64,000 bases of DNA from Dillenia suffruticosa (GCA_033439265.1 JAVTVX010000021.1:13419001-13483000); one strand, 5' to 3'; positions 26,090 through 38,256 are shown, counted from the stretch's first letter. Numbers and translations: made by a program. The notes: a model not told the origin generated them from the sequence alone.

Positions 26090-29000
26090 TGGTGCTAACT
26101 TCACTGCAACTGAACAGAAAGAGATGATTGCTCTTTTAACATGGAAATCTGGTCTTGACAACCAAACCCAATCTCATCTATCCTCGTGGGTTAATGGAAG
26201 CAGCCCATGCAGTGGCTGGGTTGGAATTTTATGTGACATGATTATAAGTCATGTTATCAGCATAAACCTCATGAGTTTTGGCCTTTCAGGTACTCTCGAG
26301 AATCTTGATTTTTCCTCTTTTCCTGACCTCACCTTCCTGGTTCTTTGGAACAATTCACTGCATGGAAACATTCCTCAACAAATCGGACTGCTAAGGTCCC
26401 TTATTCGAATTGATTTGTCTAAAAATAGATTCACAGGTCCAATCCCTTCTTCCATTGGGAATTTATACAACTTAACCACTCTTCGTCTTTATAGAAACCA
26501 GCTTTCTGGTTCAATTCCACAGGAAATTGGAAACTTAATGTTTCTTACTGATCTCAGAATTTCATATAACATACTTTCAGGTCCAATTCCTGCATCAATT
26601 GGATACCTGGGCAGTTTAACTACTCTTTATCTTCAAGACAACAAGCTCTCTGGTTCTATACCCCAAGAAATTGGAAAAATGAAGTCTCTCACTAATCTGG
26701 ATCTGTCGAGTAATAGTCTCACAGGTCCAATTCCCACTTCTATGGGAAATTTGGGAAACTTGACCGTCTTGCACCTTTATAGCAATAAACTCTCAGGCCT
26801 CATTCCTCCAGAAATTGGGAATCTTAGGTCTCTCATTGATCTTGAACTGTCAAGTAATAGTCTCTCAGGTTCTATCCCTGCATCTATCGGAAACTTGGGC
26901 AATATGACTACTCTCTATCTCTTTGACAACCAACTCTGTGGTTCTATCCCCCAAGAAATTGGAAATATGAAATCTCTCATTAAGGTGGCTCTGTCCAACA
27001 ATAGCCTCACGGGTTCAATTCCCACTTCTATTGGGAATTTGGGCAACCTGACTCTACTTTATCTTTATCTCAACGAACTCTCAGGTCCAATTCCTCAAGA
27101 AATAGGAAATCTCATGTCTCTCGTTGACCTTCAACTGTCGGTTAATAGTCTCTCAGGTTCCATCCCTGCTTCTATTGGAAACTTGGTTAATTTAACCACT
27201 CTCTATGTCTTTGACAACCAACTCTCCCATTCTATTCCTCAAGAAATTGGAAAAATGAAATCTCTCATTAACATGGCTTTGAATAAGAATAGGCTGACTG
27301 GTCCAATTCCCCCTTCCATTGGGTATTTGGGCAACCTGAATTCCTTGTATCTTTATGGAAACAATCTCTCTGGTCCCATTCCTCAAGAAATAGGGAATCT
27401 AAGCTCTCTCATTGATCTTGAATTGTCAAATAATAGACTCTCAGGTTCCATTCCTACGTCTATTGGAAACTTGGGGAACTTGATTATTCTTTTTCTTGGG
27501 TTCAATCAACTCTCCGGATTAGTTCCCCCAGAAATTGGAAACTTAAGTTCTCTGGAACGTTTGGCACTGGCAAATAACAGCTTAACAGGGGAGATTCCAT
27601 CTGAAATAGGTATGCTGAAGTCTCTAAAGCTTCTTTCTTTGAGTTATAACAATCTCAGTGGCCATTTACCAGATACCATCTGCCTTGGTGGATCACTAAG
27701 CAATTTCTCTGCTAACGACAACCACATCCAAGGTCCCATATCCAGAAGCCTGAAAACCTGTGCTAGCTTATTGAGGGTAAGGCTTGAGAGGAATCAGCTG
27801 ACAGGAAATATATCAGAAGCATTTGAGTCATGTCCTAATTTGTACTACTTGGACTTGAGTTACAATCAATTTTTTGGTGAGCTTCCTCCAAATTTGTGGC
27901 GGTGTCAGAGTCTAACAAGCTTCAAAATTTCAAATAACAACATCTCAGGAAAAGTACCACCAAAGATTGGGGATTCAGTCAAACTGCAACTTGTGGACCT
28001 CTCTTCTAATTCTTTAGATGGGGAGATGCCAAAGGACATTGCGAGGCTGAGTTCATTATACAATCTTAGTCTGCAAAACAACAGATTGTCTGGCATCATC
28101 CCTGCAGAAATCGCGGCGCTATCCAATCTCTGGTATCTTGACCTGGCTGCTAACAATTTAAATGGTTCTATCACTGAAGAACTGACAGAATGCTCAAAAC
28201 TTACTTACTTGAACCTCAGCAGCAACAAATTTACAGGAAATGTGCTCCTTCAGATAGGGAGCTTGCATTATCTGGAGCAACTCGATCTTAGCAGTAATTT
28301 GTTGAAAGGAGAGATACCACAGCAGCTTGGAGGATTGCAAAGATTGGAGATATTGAATCTTTCCCGCAATGAGCTGTCAGGTTCCATCCCAAAATCTTTC
28401 AGTGAACTTTTAAGCTTGGCATCTGTTGATGTATCTTACAATCAGTTGGAGGGTCCTATTCCAAAGAACAAGGCATTCCAAGAGGCTCCATCAGAAGCAT
28501 TTGCAAACAATAAAGGCTTATGTGGGAATGCAAGTGGTCTAATGGCTTGTCCGCCTTCAGTGAGCATGGTGATGCATGCTAACAAGACAAAGAAAGTTAT
28601 AATTTTGATTACAGTACTCTTGTGTTGTCTGTTTCTTGTATTCATAGTTGTGGGTGTTTGGTATGTTCATCGCCAAAGAGCAAAGAAGAAGTTCAAGGAA
28701 ATGCAGACACAAGATCTGTTTGCAATGTGGGACTATGATGGCAAAACATTGTACAAAAACATTGTTGAGGCAACAGAGGAATTCAACTCCAAACACTGTA
28801 TTGGGGTGGGAGGATATGGATCTGTTTATAAGGCTGAGTTGCCAAATAATAAAGTTGTTGCTGTGAAGAAGATTCACCCATCAAACATAGGTGAGGCTGA
28901 CATGGAAGCCTTTAAACATGAGATTCGAGCGTTAGCAAGGATACGGCACCGCAACATCGTGAAGCTATATGGGTTCTGTTCAAATGGAGAGCACACTTTT

Positions 29001-29867
29001 CTTGTTTACAAATTCATGGAAAGAGGGAGTTTGGGGAATGTGCTGAGAGATGATGGACAGGCAGCAGACATGGACTGGGGTAAGAGGGTAGAAGTTGTGA
29101 AGGGAGTGGCCAATGCTTTGTCTTACATGCACCACGATTGCTCACCTTCAATCATTCATCGGGACATATCATCCAACAATATTCTGTTGAATTTGGAATA
29201 TGAGGCTCGTGTCTCAGACTTTGGAACTGCTAGGATTTTGAAGCCCCACTCATCCAACTGGACTTCATTTGCAGGAACATTTGGTTACACTGCTCCAGGT
29301 AAATCAATCTTCTATCTTTACTTATTTAAAGTTGCTTGTTTCCCTAACTAATTTTTCCCTTATTTTTTCCACCTTCTGTTTGAGTAGTATTAAATAAGTA
29401 TTGGTGTCAAGCATGATCAAGAATTTTGGTTATAGGAAAGGTTTTTGTGTATTGATTAGTAAATATCAGTGCTTGAGATAATTTTTGCAGAGCTTGCTTA
29501 CACCATGAATGTGAATACCAAATGTGATGTATATAGCTTTGGAATGGTCAGTCTGGAAGTGATAATGGGAAGGCATCCAGGTGATCTAATCTCAGTGGTT
29601 TCGTCATCTTCATTGTCATCAACCACACACGAATTAATGTTGGAGGATGTAGTAGACCAGCGCCTGGCTAGTCCAAGATCTTATGTCGCCGCAAAAGTGG
29701 CCCTTGTTGTGAGGCTAGCACTTGAATGCTCTCATGCCAATCCTCAATTCCGTCCATCAATGCAACAAATTTGCTACGCACTAGCATCTCCACAGCCACC
29801 TCTCCAAAAGCCATTTCACATGATTGCCTTGGGAGAGCTGTTTGATCAGACATGCACCAGTGACTGA
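25998..29867 (+). CDS. LRR receptor-like protein kinase, MIK2-type (subfamily XII)
   Basis: Two exons, 25998-29298 and 29491-29867, give 1,225 residues. The intron splits the APE motif (FGYTAP|ELAYTM), a position I recall as typical of MIK2-like genes. The start is the ATG at 25998; an in-frame TTG lies upstream. Order: signal peptide ([14 protein letters not shown]), N-terminal cap with Cys pair ([11 protein letters not shown]), about 30 LRRs, one transmembrane helix around residues 866-890 ([20 protein letters not shown]), juxtamembrane region, then a Ser/Thr kinase. Kinase motifs are intact: [27 protein letters not shown] and [20 protein letters not shown]. Family members sense peptides or cell-wall and damage cues at the plasma membrane; the ligand here is unknown. 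Its promoter and first 31 codons lie in tandem unit B. LRRs 3-16 alternate with a two-repeat period, suggesting internal expansion. Confidence 0.93.
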
Positions 29868-30606
29868 ATGTATGTGTTTTCTTAGATTGTATTTGGAATT
29901 TTAGATTGGATCACCGTGGCAAGCACAACAATGTGGCCATTCTGTGGTCACAGGTCGCCCGGGGATTAAAGTGTGAAATGTGTATAGAATGGTATGATGG
30001 TTTGTCGATTTAGACTATAGATCTTTTCAAGACAGAGAAGTTTTTCTCCTTATTCAAGTATACTTACTATTACAAAAATGCTATTTTTGTTATTTGATAC
30101 CGTCGTGAGCAAGACGTTTGTAATACATTAGACAAATTTAAAATATGTGAACCGTTGTTACTAATGTGAATAGCCATTTTTGGAAGCTCAAACATGCATA
30201 TTCCACTGATACGAACACCATGAACACAATGACCATGTCAATCTGAACACTGTTACTCGTTAACACATGCAATTTCAAGTTGTGGAACCATCCTACAAGA
30301 ATCGAAAAATAGTACATGAACCTCCATCTTCTCACTTCTTTCTACCCTGACCAATGACAAGAACCTTTATCCCGCATCGGCCCAAAACAGGATCTTCTGT
30401 GTCCTTGATTATGGAGACAGGGATCAAAGTTCTTCATGGACATGAATCTTGGCCGCCTGATTAGAGCGTGATTTATGGCTTTAGTTGTGGGATTTGCAGC
30501 TATCAATCCAAGATGAAAATTTCTTACCTTAAGGATTATTTTTTAAAATATTTTCCAATATGGTATTAATGGATGGAGTCTAAGCCAATTTTATTAGATT
30601 TGCCTA

Positions 30607-30700
30607 CTATCGACATTGATGTATAGCTCAACTAGCACCGTTTCCTTTTTCTCTTGTAATTGTCTCGAGTTTAAATCTTTCTATATATATATATATATAA
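30607..30700 (+). mobile_element. Short tRNA-type SINE with (TA)n tail
   Basis: AGATTTGCCTA flanks the element at 30596-30606 and 30701-30711. Inside are an A-box-like ATAGCTCAACTAGC and a B-box-like TCGAGTTTAAATC, ending in (TA)n. At 94 bp it is little more than a tRNA-like head plus tail. Confidence 0.82.
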
Positions 30701-31245
30701 AGATTTGCCTATTCTGAGAAGACATGTGCATGTGGTAATTAGCCATGGCTGAAGGGGATGTTGAATTCAAAAATATTGACTATGGTAATGCAATTTTGCT
30801 TACTTTTTGTTATCTAATCTTTCATTTGTGATCACGTTGGATTCTATTAAATCTAATTCGAACCAAGTTAGCTTCTTAAAATACAAACTCTTCCCCGTTT
30901 GTTTTTTTCCATAAATAACACTCAAAACTTTATTTGAAAGGTATTAATATGCGAACACAACCAGTTAAATATTAGTGTTGCCTTATTTTATCCATGTTAA
31001 TCAATATATGCACCAATCAATTGCAAGGCATTTTTGTGAGGCCAGACGCTATAGAAAGAGAAAGCTCCATGCGATCGCCCAAAACTTTGTGCCTTTGAAT
31101 TCATGTGGATGTCCGGGACTCTCCCCCGGTTTATTCTCTTCTGATATACGTACGAAAATTGAATATCTGAAAATTTTATATATTTGCCCCACACTTGCTA
31201 GGAAAAATAACCTAGGTCGATTTTCAGCAAGACAATAATATTTAT

Positions 31246-31333
31246 TTTTTTATTTTTGATATATACTGGGACTTGAACTCTGGTCTATTACATGGGAAGG
31301 GGAAAAGTGCCACTTGAGTCAAAGCTCATTGGC
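31246..31333 (-). mobile_element. Short minus-strand SINE with perfect 16-bp target duplication
   Basis: AGACAATAATATTTAT is repeated exactly at 31230-31245 and 31334-31349. On the minus strand the element has an A-box-like GAGCTTTGACTCAAGTGG, a B-box-like AGAGTTCAAGTCCC and an A-rich tail (T-run on plus). Length is 88 bp. Confidence 0.87.
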
Positions 31334-31563
31334 AGACAATAATATTTATCAATGTGTTGTTCTTATAGCAGTTAAACGGATGTGCTATATTTTATCTGTT
31401 ATTTTAGGTAAGGATCTCATGGGCCATTCCACTTGATAATTTCTGCTCACTTGATGCTTTGTGCTACTCGATGAGCTCTCTATATTATTTTGAGAGTTTC
31501 CATGTTGCATGCAAAAATTTCACTGAGGTTGAAAAAAAAATGATCCATTCCAACTTTCCATTA

Positions 31564-31688
31564 AAGAAGAAGAAGAAGAAGAAGAAGAAGAAGAAGAAGA
31601 AGAAGAAGAAGAAGAAGAAGAAGAAGAAGAAGAAGAAGAAGAAGAAGAAGAAGAAGAAGAAGAAGAAGAAGAAGAAGAAGAAGAAGAA
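31564..31688. repeat. (AAG)~41 trinucleotide array
   Basis: Uninterrupted AAG/CTT repeat of about 125 bp. Polypurine-polypyrimidine tracts of this length can form triplex (H-DNA) structures. The poly-Lys open frame spanning it is a repeat artefact; no gene or splice context surrounds it. Confidence 0.97.
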
Positions 31689-34259
31689 GAATATCTGTTT
31701 TTTTGTTAAAATTCAAGGGAGATCAAGTATGGATAACTTTCAAACCTCCTCCTCCCCCCAAAAAAAAAGAAAGAAAAAGCCAAAGTGATCACCTGAGTTC
31801 TCTAAAACCGAAAAGGTGCTGATCAACCTTCTTTATTTTTTTTTAATATTTAGGTTATCAGTATTCGAAAACCCGATTAATTGAGTTTAAATAATTATGA
31901 AATTAAATTTAAAAATTGATTCTACTGATATATATTTTTTTATTTTTAAAATTTAAATTCGAAATTTTGATTAAAAAAATTGTTACGCTGATCAACAAGT
32001 TGGCTTTGCTATTATTAGTAAACACTTCAATCATCCAAGGGAAATATCACTTGACATCAATTCTTGAGGAATGATTAAGAAATTTCAAAATCAACTTCCT
32101 AATATCAACAAAAGCCAAATCCTTACTAAAATATACAGTGAAAGCAAACCCTTGAAAAGGATTAAAGTTCTCATGATCTACAAAATTTTTTATTTCATCG
32201 ATCGACAGGGAGGGATCTTGTAAACAAGTATGTCAATTTTTTGAAAAACCACCTCCATGGCCAAAGCGGATTTAATCTTGTCTTGCCTTAGGCTAGGTAT
32301 TGTGTAAAGGTCCAAAACAATGGTGTTTCGAATTCTTGTTAACATCAAAATGTTGTTATATAAATTAAATGAGTTAAAAGCTAAATAAATTAAATCATTT
32401 TTGATAATTCGTGTAATCAAATAACAATTTTTTAAATTTAAATAATTTTAAATAAATTAAATTATTTTTCAAATTAAGTAAAAAAAATAAATATGTTAAA
32501 TTAGATTGTTATATAAGATTTATTTATTTAATTTTTGATTTATTTAATCTTTTTAATGTTATTCTTATTTAATCATTAGACTTAAGACTGAGCGTCCCGG
32601 ATTGACCTAAACGGCGTCGTTCATGATGGACCCTTTATTATGCGGACCCGGAAAAACCCCCTGGTCAATGCGGGTTAACCGGGAACGTGTGACCCGAGGG
32701 TTTTTAGAAAACCCTGCGGGTTTTGTTTTAGTTAAAATACAATTTTTTTAGGTTAAGCCAAACTTCGCTTCTTCGCTTCTTCGCTTCTTCGTCTTCGATC
32801 GGCTCGTGACCTCTATCTCTCTGACTTATGACCGACGACTTTGAATCTGTGAAGCCTAAAGTAAGACTCTTCATCTCATTCTCTCTCTCTCTCTCTCTAA
32901 CTCTCTCTTTCTTGTGCGATTCTTAGATTTAGAATTTTGTTTTGAACATTCTGCGATTTCTAAGATTTAGGGTTTTGTATAGTTTTAGGGTTTTGAACTT
33001 ATATTTTCATATTATTTCTCTCGTGTATAACTCTTTGGGAATAATTTTATGGTTCTGAATAAAATTAGATTTAGGGTTTTGATTTTTGAGCTTATAATTC
33101 TTATATTTCTCTCGTGTCTAACTTAGATTTAGGGTTTTGAATAAAATTATTTCTCTCGTGTCTAACTCTGCGATTTCTTAGTTTTTAGGGTTCTGAACGT
33201 AAAAGTTCTCTCACATGTTTCTATAGCCTTCTTTATTAACTTTGTTTAAGAATCCAGAAGAAGGCACTAGAGAAAGTGTTGTGGTTGTTTATAGAGCAAG
33301 GGCAATGTTTCTATCTTTGCAGCAGAAATTGCACAGACAGCTGTGTAAGCAATGATGAGAACTATACGAAGGGACTTAAATTAATTTTAAAGAAGCAAAT
33401 TCTGCTGCAATAATGTTGTTGTTTGTGCTCTACATATTTCTTTACAGTTACTGCATTGAGTAAGCTTATCAAGTGAAAAGTAGCCTTCTTTATCAACCGA
33501 AGCCCCACATTGTGTTTGTATCTGGATATCTGTCTTGAGCATCTCTCTCAAGCATTCCGTGCAAGTAATCGAACGTGTCACTTTCATTGTTACCATTACT
33601 GCTGCATGCTTTCAATACTTCAAAGTCCTTGTGCAATTGCTTGACCAAGTCTTTTAATTTTGTACTATAAATGTGCTGAGATTAATTAGTAGAATAATTT
33701 TATGCTAATTAGTTTTAGGGTTCAAAGATTAATTTTGTTAGTAGAATATAATCTGAATTTTTTCTTTTTGTTTTTTTTTTTTCATCATGGTGGATTCATT
33801 CTCTTTCTCTGAAGTTTGGGCACATTGCTTTGTAATGTTGATTACGGTGGATGCCTTTGCTCTTTGTCGCTTTTGATGAAAAAATAATTTAATGTATTTG
33901 GTAAAAGGAGCATCAAGAATGTGCTGCATAGTTCTGTGTAACTTTGCTGTTTGTTGCTTTTGGTTATTTGTTGATTATCATAGTTCTTTGTCTCTAAGCT
34001 AAATGTGTTGCATCAATTTCTACTGTTATATGCTTTGTTGATTCATTCTCTGTCTCTAAACTAAAGGTATTGCTTTTTAATGTTTTCTCATTTTGTTGCA
34101 CGATTCGCACCACTCATATGTTAATTTCTCTTGAATTAACATTGTAATTTATTTATATTTTAGTTTTAAACTTTCAGATTTTATAATGTCTTCCACACCA
34201 TCTGCTTTGGGTTCAACACCAAAGCCCAAATGATCAAGACGTAGAAGAGAGGATGAAAA
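31689..34259. other. Spacer with exon-like debris upstream of MTQ2
   Basis: AT-rich up to 32570. From 32590 the sequence becomes promoter-like (tgcgggttttg, repeated cttcgcttcttcg) and is followed at 32827 by a short ATG frame, MTDDFESVKPK, ending at a good donor (AAA|GTAAGA). Several TTAGGGTTTTG copies (32936-33190) are telo-box-like. A second ATG frame near 34186, MSSTPSALGSTPKPK, follows an acceptor-like tttcag but stops at once. A minus-strand frame at 33387-33596 contains CTEC and CSNC pairs. None can be joined into a gene; they may be a decayed gene or transposon, or MTQ2 leader exons. Confidence 0.35.
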
Positions 34260-34292
34260 ACTGAATTGGGTTTGCCTCCGTTCTCTTGTGCT

Positions 34293-34301
<9 letters not shown>

Positions 34302-34331
<30 letters not shown>
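34302..34331. repeat. (CT)n microsatellite in likely MTQ2 leader exon
   Basis: Pure CT repeat, followed by ttgcttgctcgctcgctctgag and a donor-like GATTTCAG|GTCAGT near 34362. This looks like an untranslated first exon of the methyltransferase gene, with the long intron running to the acceptor just before 35773. Confidence 0.6.
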
Positions 34332-34334
<3 letters not shown>

Positions 34335-34804
34335 CTTGCTCGCTCGCTCTGAGGATTTCAGGTCAGTCGAGATTATGTTTTTTTTTATTGAGTTTTCATA
34401 TTTCGCTTGCTATTTTGATGCTGAAAATGAAAAAAAAAAAAAATTGTAGCAACCACTGCCAAGATTGGTGTTTCAAATTATCTGTTGCTTGGTTGTTGGT
34501 TTCTGAATCTGGGTATTGATAATTTGCCAATGGGGTACATCCAATTCTTTCAAATTCTCAATATTATGTAATGGGATCACTTGTTACTCTACATATTTGA
34601 TACAAGGAAATGACTCTTAAGAATTAGCTCCATAAAAATGTCAGAAAATGGGGTGGGGTAATTCTCGAAATTGCAAAAAATAATAATAATTCCATATTGC
34701 TTCAATATGATTGATCTTTAATTGTTTCATCATGGACATAATATCAGTCGCTAGTTTAAATTCTAGCTTGCTGAGCTATAATCCATGTAGCCCCGTGGCA
34801 TGTC

Positions 34805-35406
34805 CCTTGCATTTGCAAGATGATAGGTTGGAACCCGCTTGTCATCGCTGTTTGTGAATCCAACCAACTTGCAGATGGGTTGGACCAATGGTATGTTGTT
34901 GGGGTGGTGGCCATAAACTCACTCTAAGGGGAAGTACCTAAGGCTTGATCTGGTGGACTCTTATGATAATGCCTAATGGCAACGGTAATGCTAGTGTTCC
35001 CTTGCATTTGTAAGATGGCATGTCCAAACATACTTGTGACGGTAGTTTGTGAATCCAATTAACCACCTTGCACACTGGGATTTAGACTATAGGTACTTTG
35101 TTGTGTCTGTGGAAATAAGCTTATCCTGTGGGATAGTAGCTGAGGACTCTTGCCCATGGGGACTCTTATGATAATGCCCAATAGGAATAGTTATTCTAGT
35201 GCTACCTTGCATTTGTAAAATGGTATGTTTAGACATGCTTGCAGTAGTAGTTCTTGAATCAACCACCTTGCACACGGGGGCTTGGATGACTGGTACTTTG
35301 TTGGGGTTGTGGCGATAAACTCACTCCCATGGGCCAGTAGCTAAGGCTCGAGCCATGGGGACTTTTGTGATAATGCCTAATGGGAATGGTTATGCTAGTA
35401 TTTCCC
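34805..35406. repeat. Three diverged ~200-bp tandem repeats in the MTQ2 leader intron
   Basis: Copies start with CCTTGCATTT at 34805, 35000 and 35215, with periods of about 195 and 215 bp. Each has tttgtgaatcca or a variant, ccttgcaca, ggtactttgttg, cataaactcactc, and atgataatgcc...ggttatgctagt. A partial fourth start (ttccctg) follows 35400. No protein is encoded; scattered frames are artefacts. Confidence 0.82.
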
Positions 35407-35784
35407 TGTAGATTACACCAATTTTCTGTAAAAGTTTGATTGACTTGAAAGGGTTGCATTAATGCATACGAATTGCTTTATTCATCTCTATACTTTATTT
35501 ATTTATTTATTTATTTTATTCTGCTTTTCTTTGGCTCAGCTGTCATATGAATACTAATTAGATGACAATATACTAGTCTGGGCCGAGCTTGCTTTGAAGA
35601 GTAAAAGCTTGGCCACATACGGATACAATACAAACATGCTGTTGATGTATTTGCCTTCTGTTCCTTTCCTGAAGTTGTAATGACTGTTCAGCATTAAATT
35701 TGATGAGTTTTGTCTGGCTCATAACTACTGCTTTGGTCTGAAAGGGCTGATTGCACCGAATTGTCTTGACAGGTCGAAAGGAAG

Positions 35785-36558
35785 ATGTCTCCCAAAACTG
35801 CCCAAATCCGTCTTGTGAGTTCTCATCCCCAGGTTTATGAGCCGTGTGATGATTCATTTGCACTCGTTGATGCCTTACTTGCTGATCGAGCAAAACTGTT
35901 GGAGCATCATCCAACAATATGCATGGAAGTGGGATGTGGCAGTGGGTATGTCATTACTTCTCTGGCACTGATGCTCGGACAGGAAGCTAGTGGAGTCCAT
36001 TATTTTGCTACTGACATTAACCCTAATGCAGTGAGAGTAACACAGGACACATCGGAAGCACATGGAGTTCATGTAGAGTTGATATCCACTGACATTGCAT
36101 CAGGTCTCAACAGCCGATTGGAAGGATTGGTTGATGTGATGGTTGTGAATCCACCTTATGTACCAACCCCCAAAGATGAGGTTGGCTGTGATGGGATAGC
36201 CTCTTCTTGGGCTGGAGGGGAGCATGGTGTCAGCGTTATTAATAAGATATTGCCTGTTGCCGACAAGCTGTTGTCCAAGAAGGGTTGGATGTATTTGGTC
36301 ACTATCACCGAAAACAATCCCTCTCATATTTGTCTTCAGATGAGGAAAAAGGGCTATGCAGCTAGAATTGTTCTGCAGAGATCAACAGAAGAGGAGAGTC
36401 TCCATATCATCAAGTTCTGGCGGGATTATGATTCTGAAGTGGAAACCGTGGAAGTTGGATCTGCTAACAAAACATTTCCTACAAGGGTTGTGGATTCCTT
36501 GCTCTCACAGTTGTCTAGATTGTCATTCAGGAGAAATGACAACAGCAATAACAGCTGA
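35785..36558 (+). CDS. MTQ2: eRF1 glutamine N5-methyltransferase (HemK2 / MTQ2 / N6AMT1 family)
   Basis: A single coding exon of 257 residues. An acceptor (cttgacag|GTCGAAAG) 12 bases before the ATG shows that a 5' UTR intron precedes it. It is a class I Rossmann methyltransferase: motif I EVGCGSG at residues 48-54, acidic post-motif region FATDINPNAV (74-83), and the substrate-Gln-binding NPPY at 122-125, which marks the HemK/PrmC/Mtq2 family. Family members methylate the GGQ glutamine of release factor eRF1 in the cytosol, working with the activator TRM112; the human homologue is also reported to have other substrates. Length fits eukaryotic HemK2 plus a short Ser/Asn-rich C-terminal extension. 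No damage is seen. It is unrelated to its neighbours in function. Confidence 0.93.
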   Translation: MSPKTAQIRLVSSHPQVYEPCDDSFALVDALLADRAKLLEHHPTICMEVGCGSGYVITSLALMLGQEASGVHYFATDINPNAVRVTQDTSEAHGVHVELISTDIASGLNSRLEGLVDVMVVNPPYVPTPKDEVGCDGIASSWAGGEHGVSVINKILPVADKLLSKKGWMYLVTITENNPSHICLQMRKKGYAARIVLQRSTEEESLHIIKFWRDYDSEVETVEVGSANKTFPTRVVDSLLSQLSRLSFRRNDNSNNS

Positions 36559-38181
36559 GGCCACTGTTCTTCAAAAGTGGTTCTAGTGCTATACTTTATA
36601 TGCATATCAGTTCATTCTATGAGAATCGATTTTGCTGCTCTAAATATTTGATACAAGTTTGATGCAATGTTCCTTTTGTCGTGGTCACATCCGAAGCATT
36701 GAACTTTCATGGTCTATCATTCTTTGTTCTGTTCTACATTTCCTTACTCTGACCTTCTTTACATGTCAAGACGTTTGATGCCTTGATGGTTCAGTAGAAA
36801 AGGTTTCAGAACACTGTTGCTTTGCGACGCTCTGCTCCGAACCAGATTGTGTCAATCCTCTGGACTTCTACAATTTTAGGTTAGATATGATGCTCATATT
36901 GTTGGTAAAGGATGTTATCACTAATTGTTCCAGAAGTTTAAGCTGATAGAATATATATATATATACATAACATTTTAGAATCATACGAAATAAAATCCAA
37001 TCTAACTATTGGTAAAATGTTTAAATTTAATATATTTAAAATTGATCAATTTGAATGAGAATTCAAATAAAATGAGAAATTATTTAATTTATTATTAAAT
37101 TTTAGTACAAAATAAATAATTGGATATTCGATCTTTTTATTTTTTTTGTTGAGATTTTTATGTATAAGGTTTGAATTTCAGTTAGTTTTATTGTGATACG
37201 ACTCTACTATTTATTTAAAGAGATCCCTTGTGCCTGTGAGGGCGAAGGCCAACGCGTGCACCGTCGGCGCTTACTCAAGGGTTTGGCGGCTGGGTTCGTG
37301 TTAAGTGTCGGACGCCGGTTCAGATACACCATTTAGTCAAGTGCATGCCCGAATGCTCTTTTTTATTTTTGTTTTTCTTATGGAGTGATTTGAGTTTAAA
37401 ATATTTATAATGAGAAGAATAATATAATTGATTTATAATTTATTGATATCATGTCCAAATACTAACTTATGGGGTTAGCCAATACAAGTATATCTAATAT
37501 AAAATTTTTATAACCCAATAATAAATATTTGAAAATTTGAATATGAATGGCAATTATCAGAACAATCTCTCTTGCTTACTCAACCGCAGAAGGAACCACC
37601 CCTTTTTTCTAGGACCGACTGCCGTTGAAGAAGAAAATTTACCCGGAATTCTCAAAGAAATAAAAAGTGCTGTCACACACACCCCCTATTACCATACGAC
37701 TGCCAACCATGCCAAATATCCTGGACTGTAATTGCATTTCTTGGGTGTATAAAAATGAGTGGAAATGGTTAACAAGGTGATACAGACCAATCCACCTCGA
37801 ACTAACCATTGGACGTTAAGAAGCGTACTCTCGCATGGCCTTTTTTTTCATTTCTAAAATTCGAATTCATAATTAAAATAATTCAATACCCTTATCATTA
37901 TACCAACAAGATATCGATAAGCTTACCTTAAGTTAACATAAACCACAAGAAAACTTTGAATATGAAGATGGTTAACAGATAAATTAAGGTAGATTTAAAA
38001 TAATATATAAGATTCAAATAATAAATATAAAATAAAAAGAAAATATGGTTGAAATAGAAATAAAATAAAAAATTATCTCAATTTTCAATGAATGAACAAA
38101 ATTTTTGTAATTTTTTTAGGGGGACATAAGGCAGATAGAGACAAAAAATTTAATAAATTTTTTTCAAATTTTAACATTATA

Positions 38182-38212
<31 letters not shown>

Positions 38213-38256
38213 TTTAAATGTCCTACCACCCTTTTTATGCAGTGTTATTGTTACCT
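36559..38256. other. MTQ2 3' region and AT-rich spacer
   Basis: No gene is supported. An unusual GC-richer patch lies at about 37215-37335. A possible minus-strand SINE remnant is at 37840-37920 (oligo-T, then attcgaattc), and a (TA)n tract at 38176-38205. Confidence 0.5.
38176..38205. repeat. (TA)n microsatellite
   Basis: Pure TA repeat immediately followed by a run of T, just upstream of the cyclase pseudogene. Confidence 0.9.

Larger units (their letters stand above)
29868..31563. other. Intergenic region with two SINEs
   Basis: This stretch has the kinase 3' UTR, then AT-rich spacer with SINEs at 30607-30700 and 31246-31333. A ~50-bp segment near 30215-30270 (gaacacaatgacc...caatctgaacactgtt) resembles 19662-19710, suggesting another dispersed repeat. 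No gene is seen. Confidence 0.5.

Noticed and set aside
19662..30270. Short similarity between 19662-19710 and 30215-30270
   Set aside because: About 50 bp with several mismatches in AT-rich DNA; noted but not enough to define an element.
31459..31788. 109-residue frame with a long poly-Lys run
   Set aside because: It simply translates the AAG array; there is no gene context.
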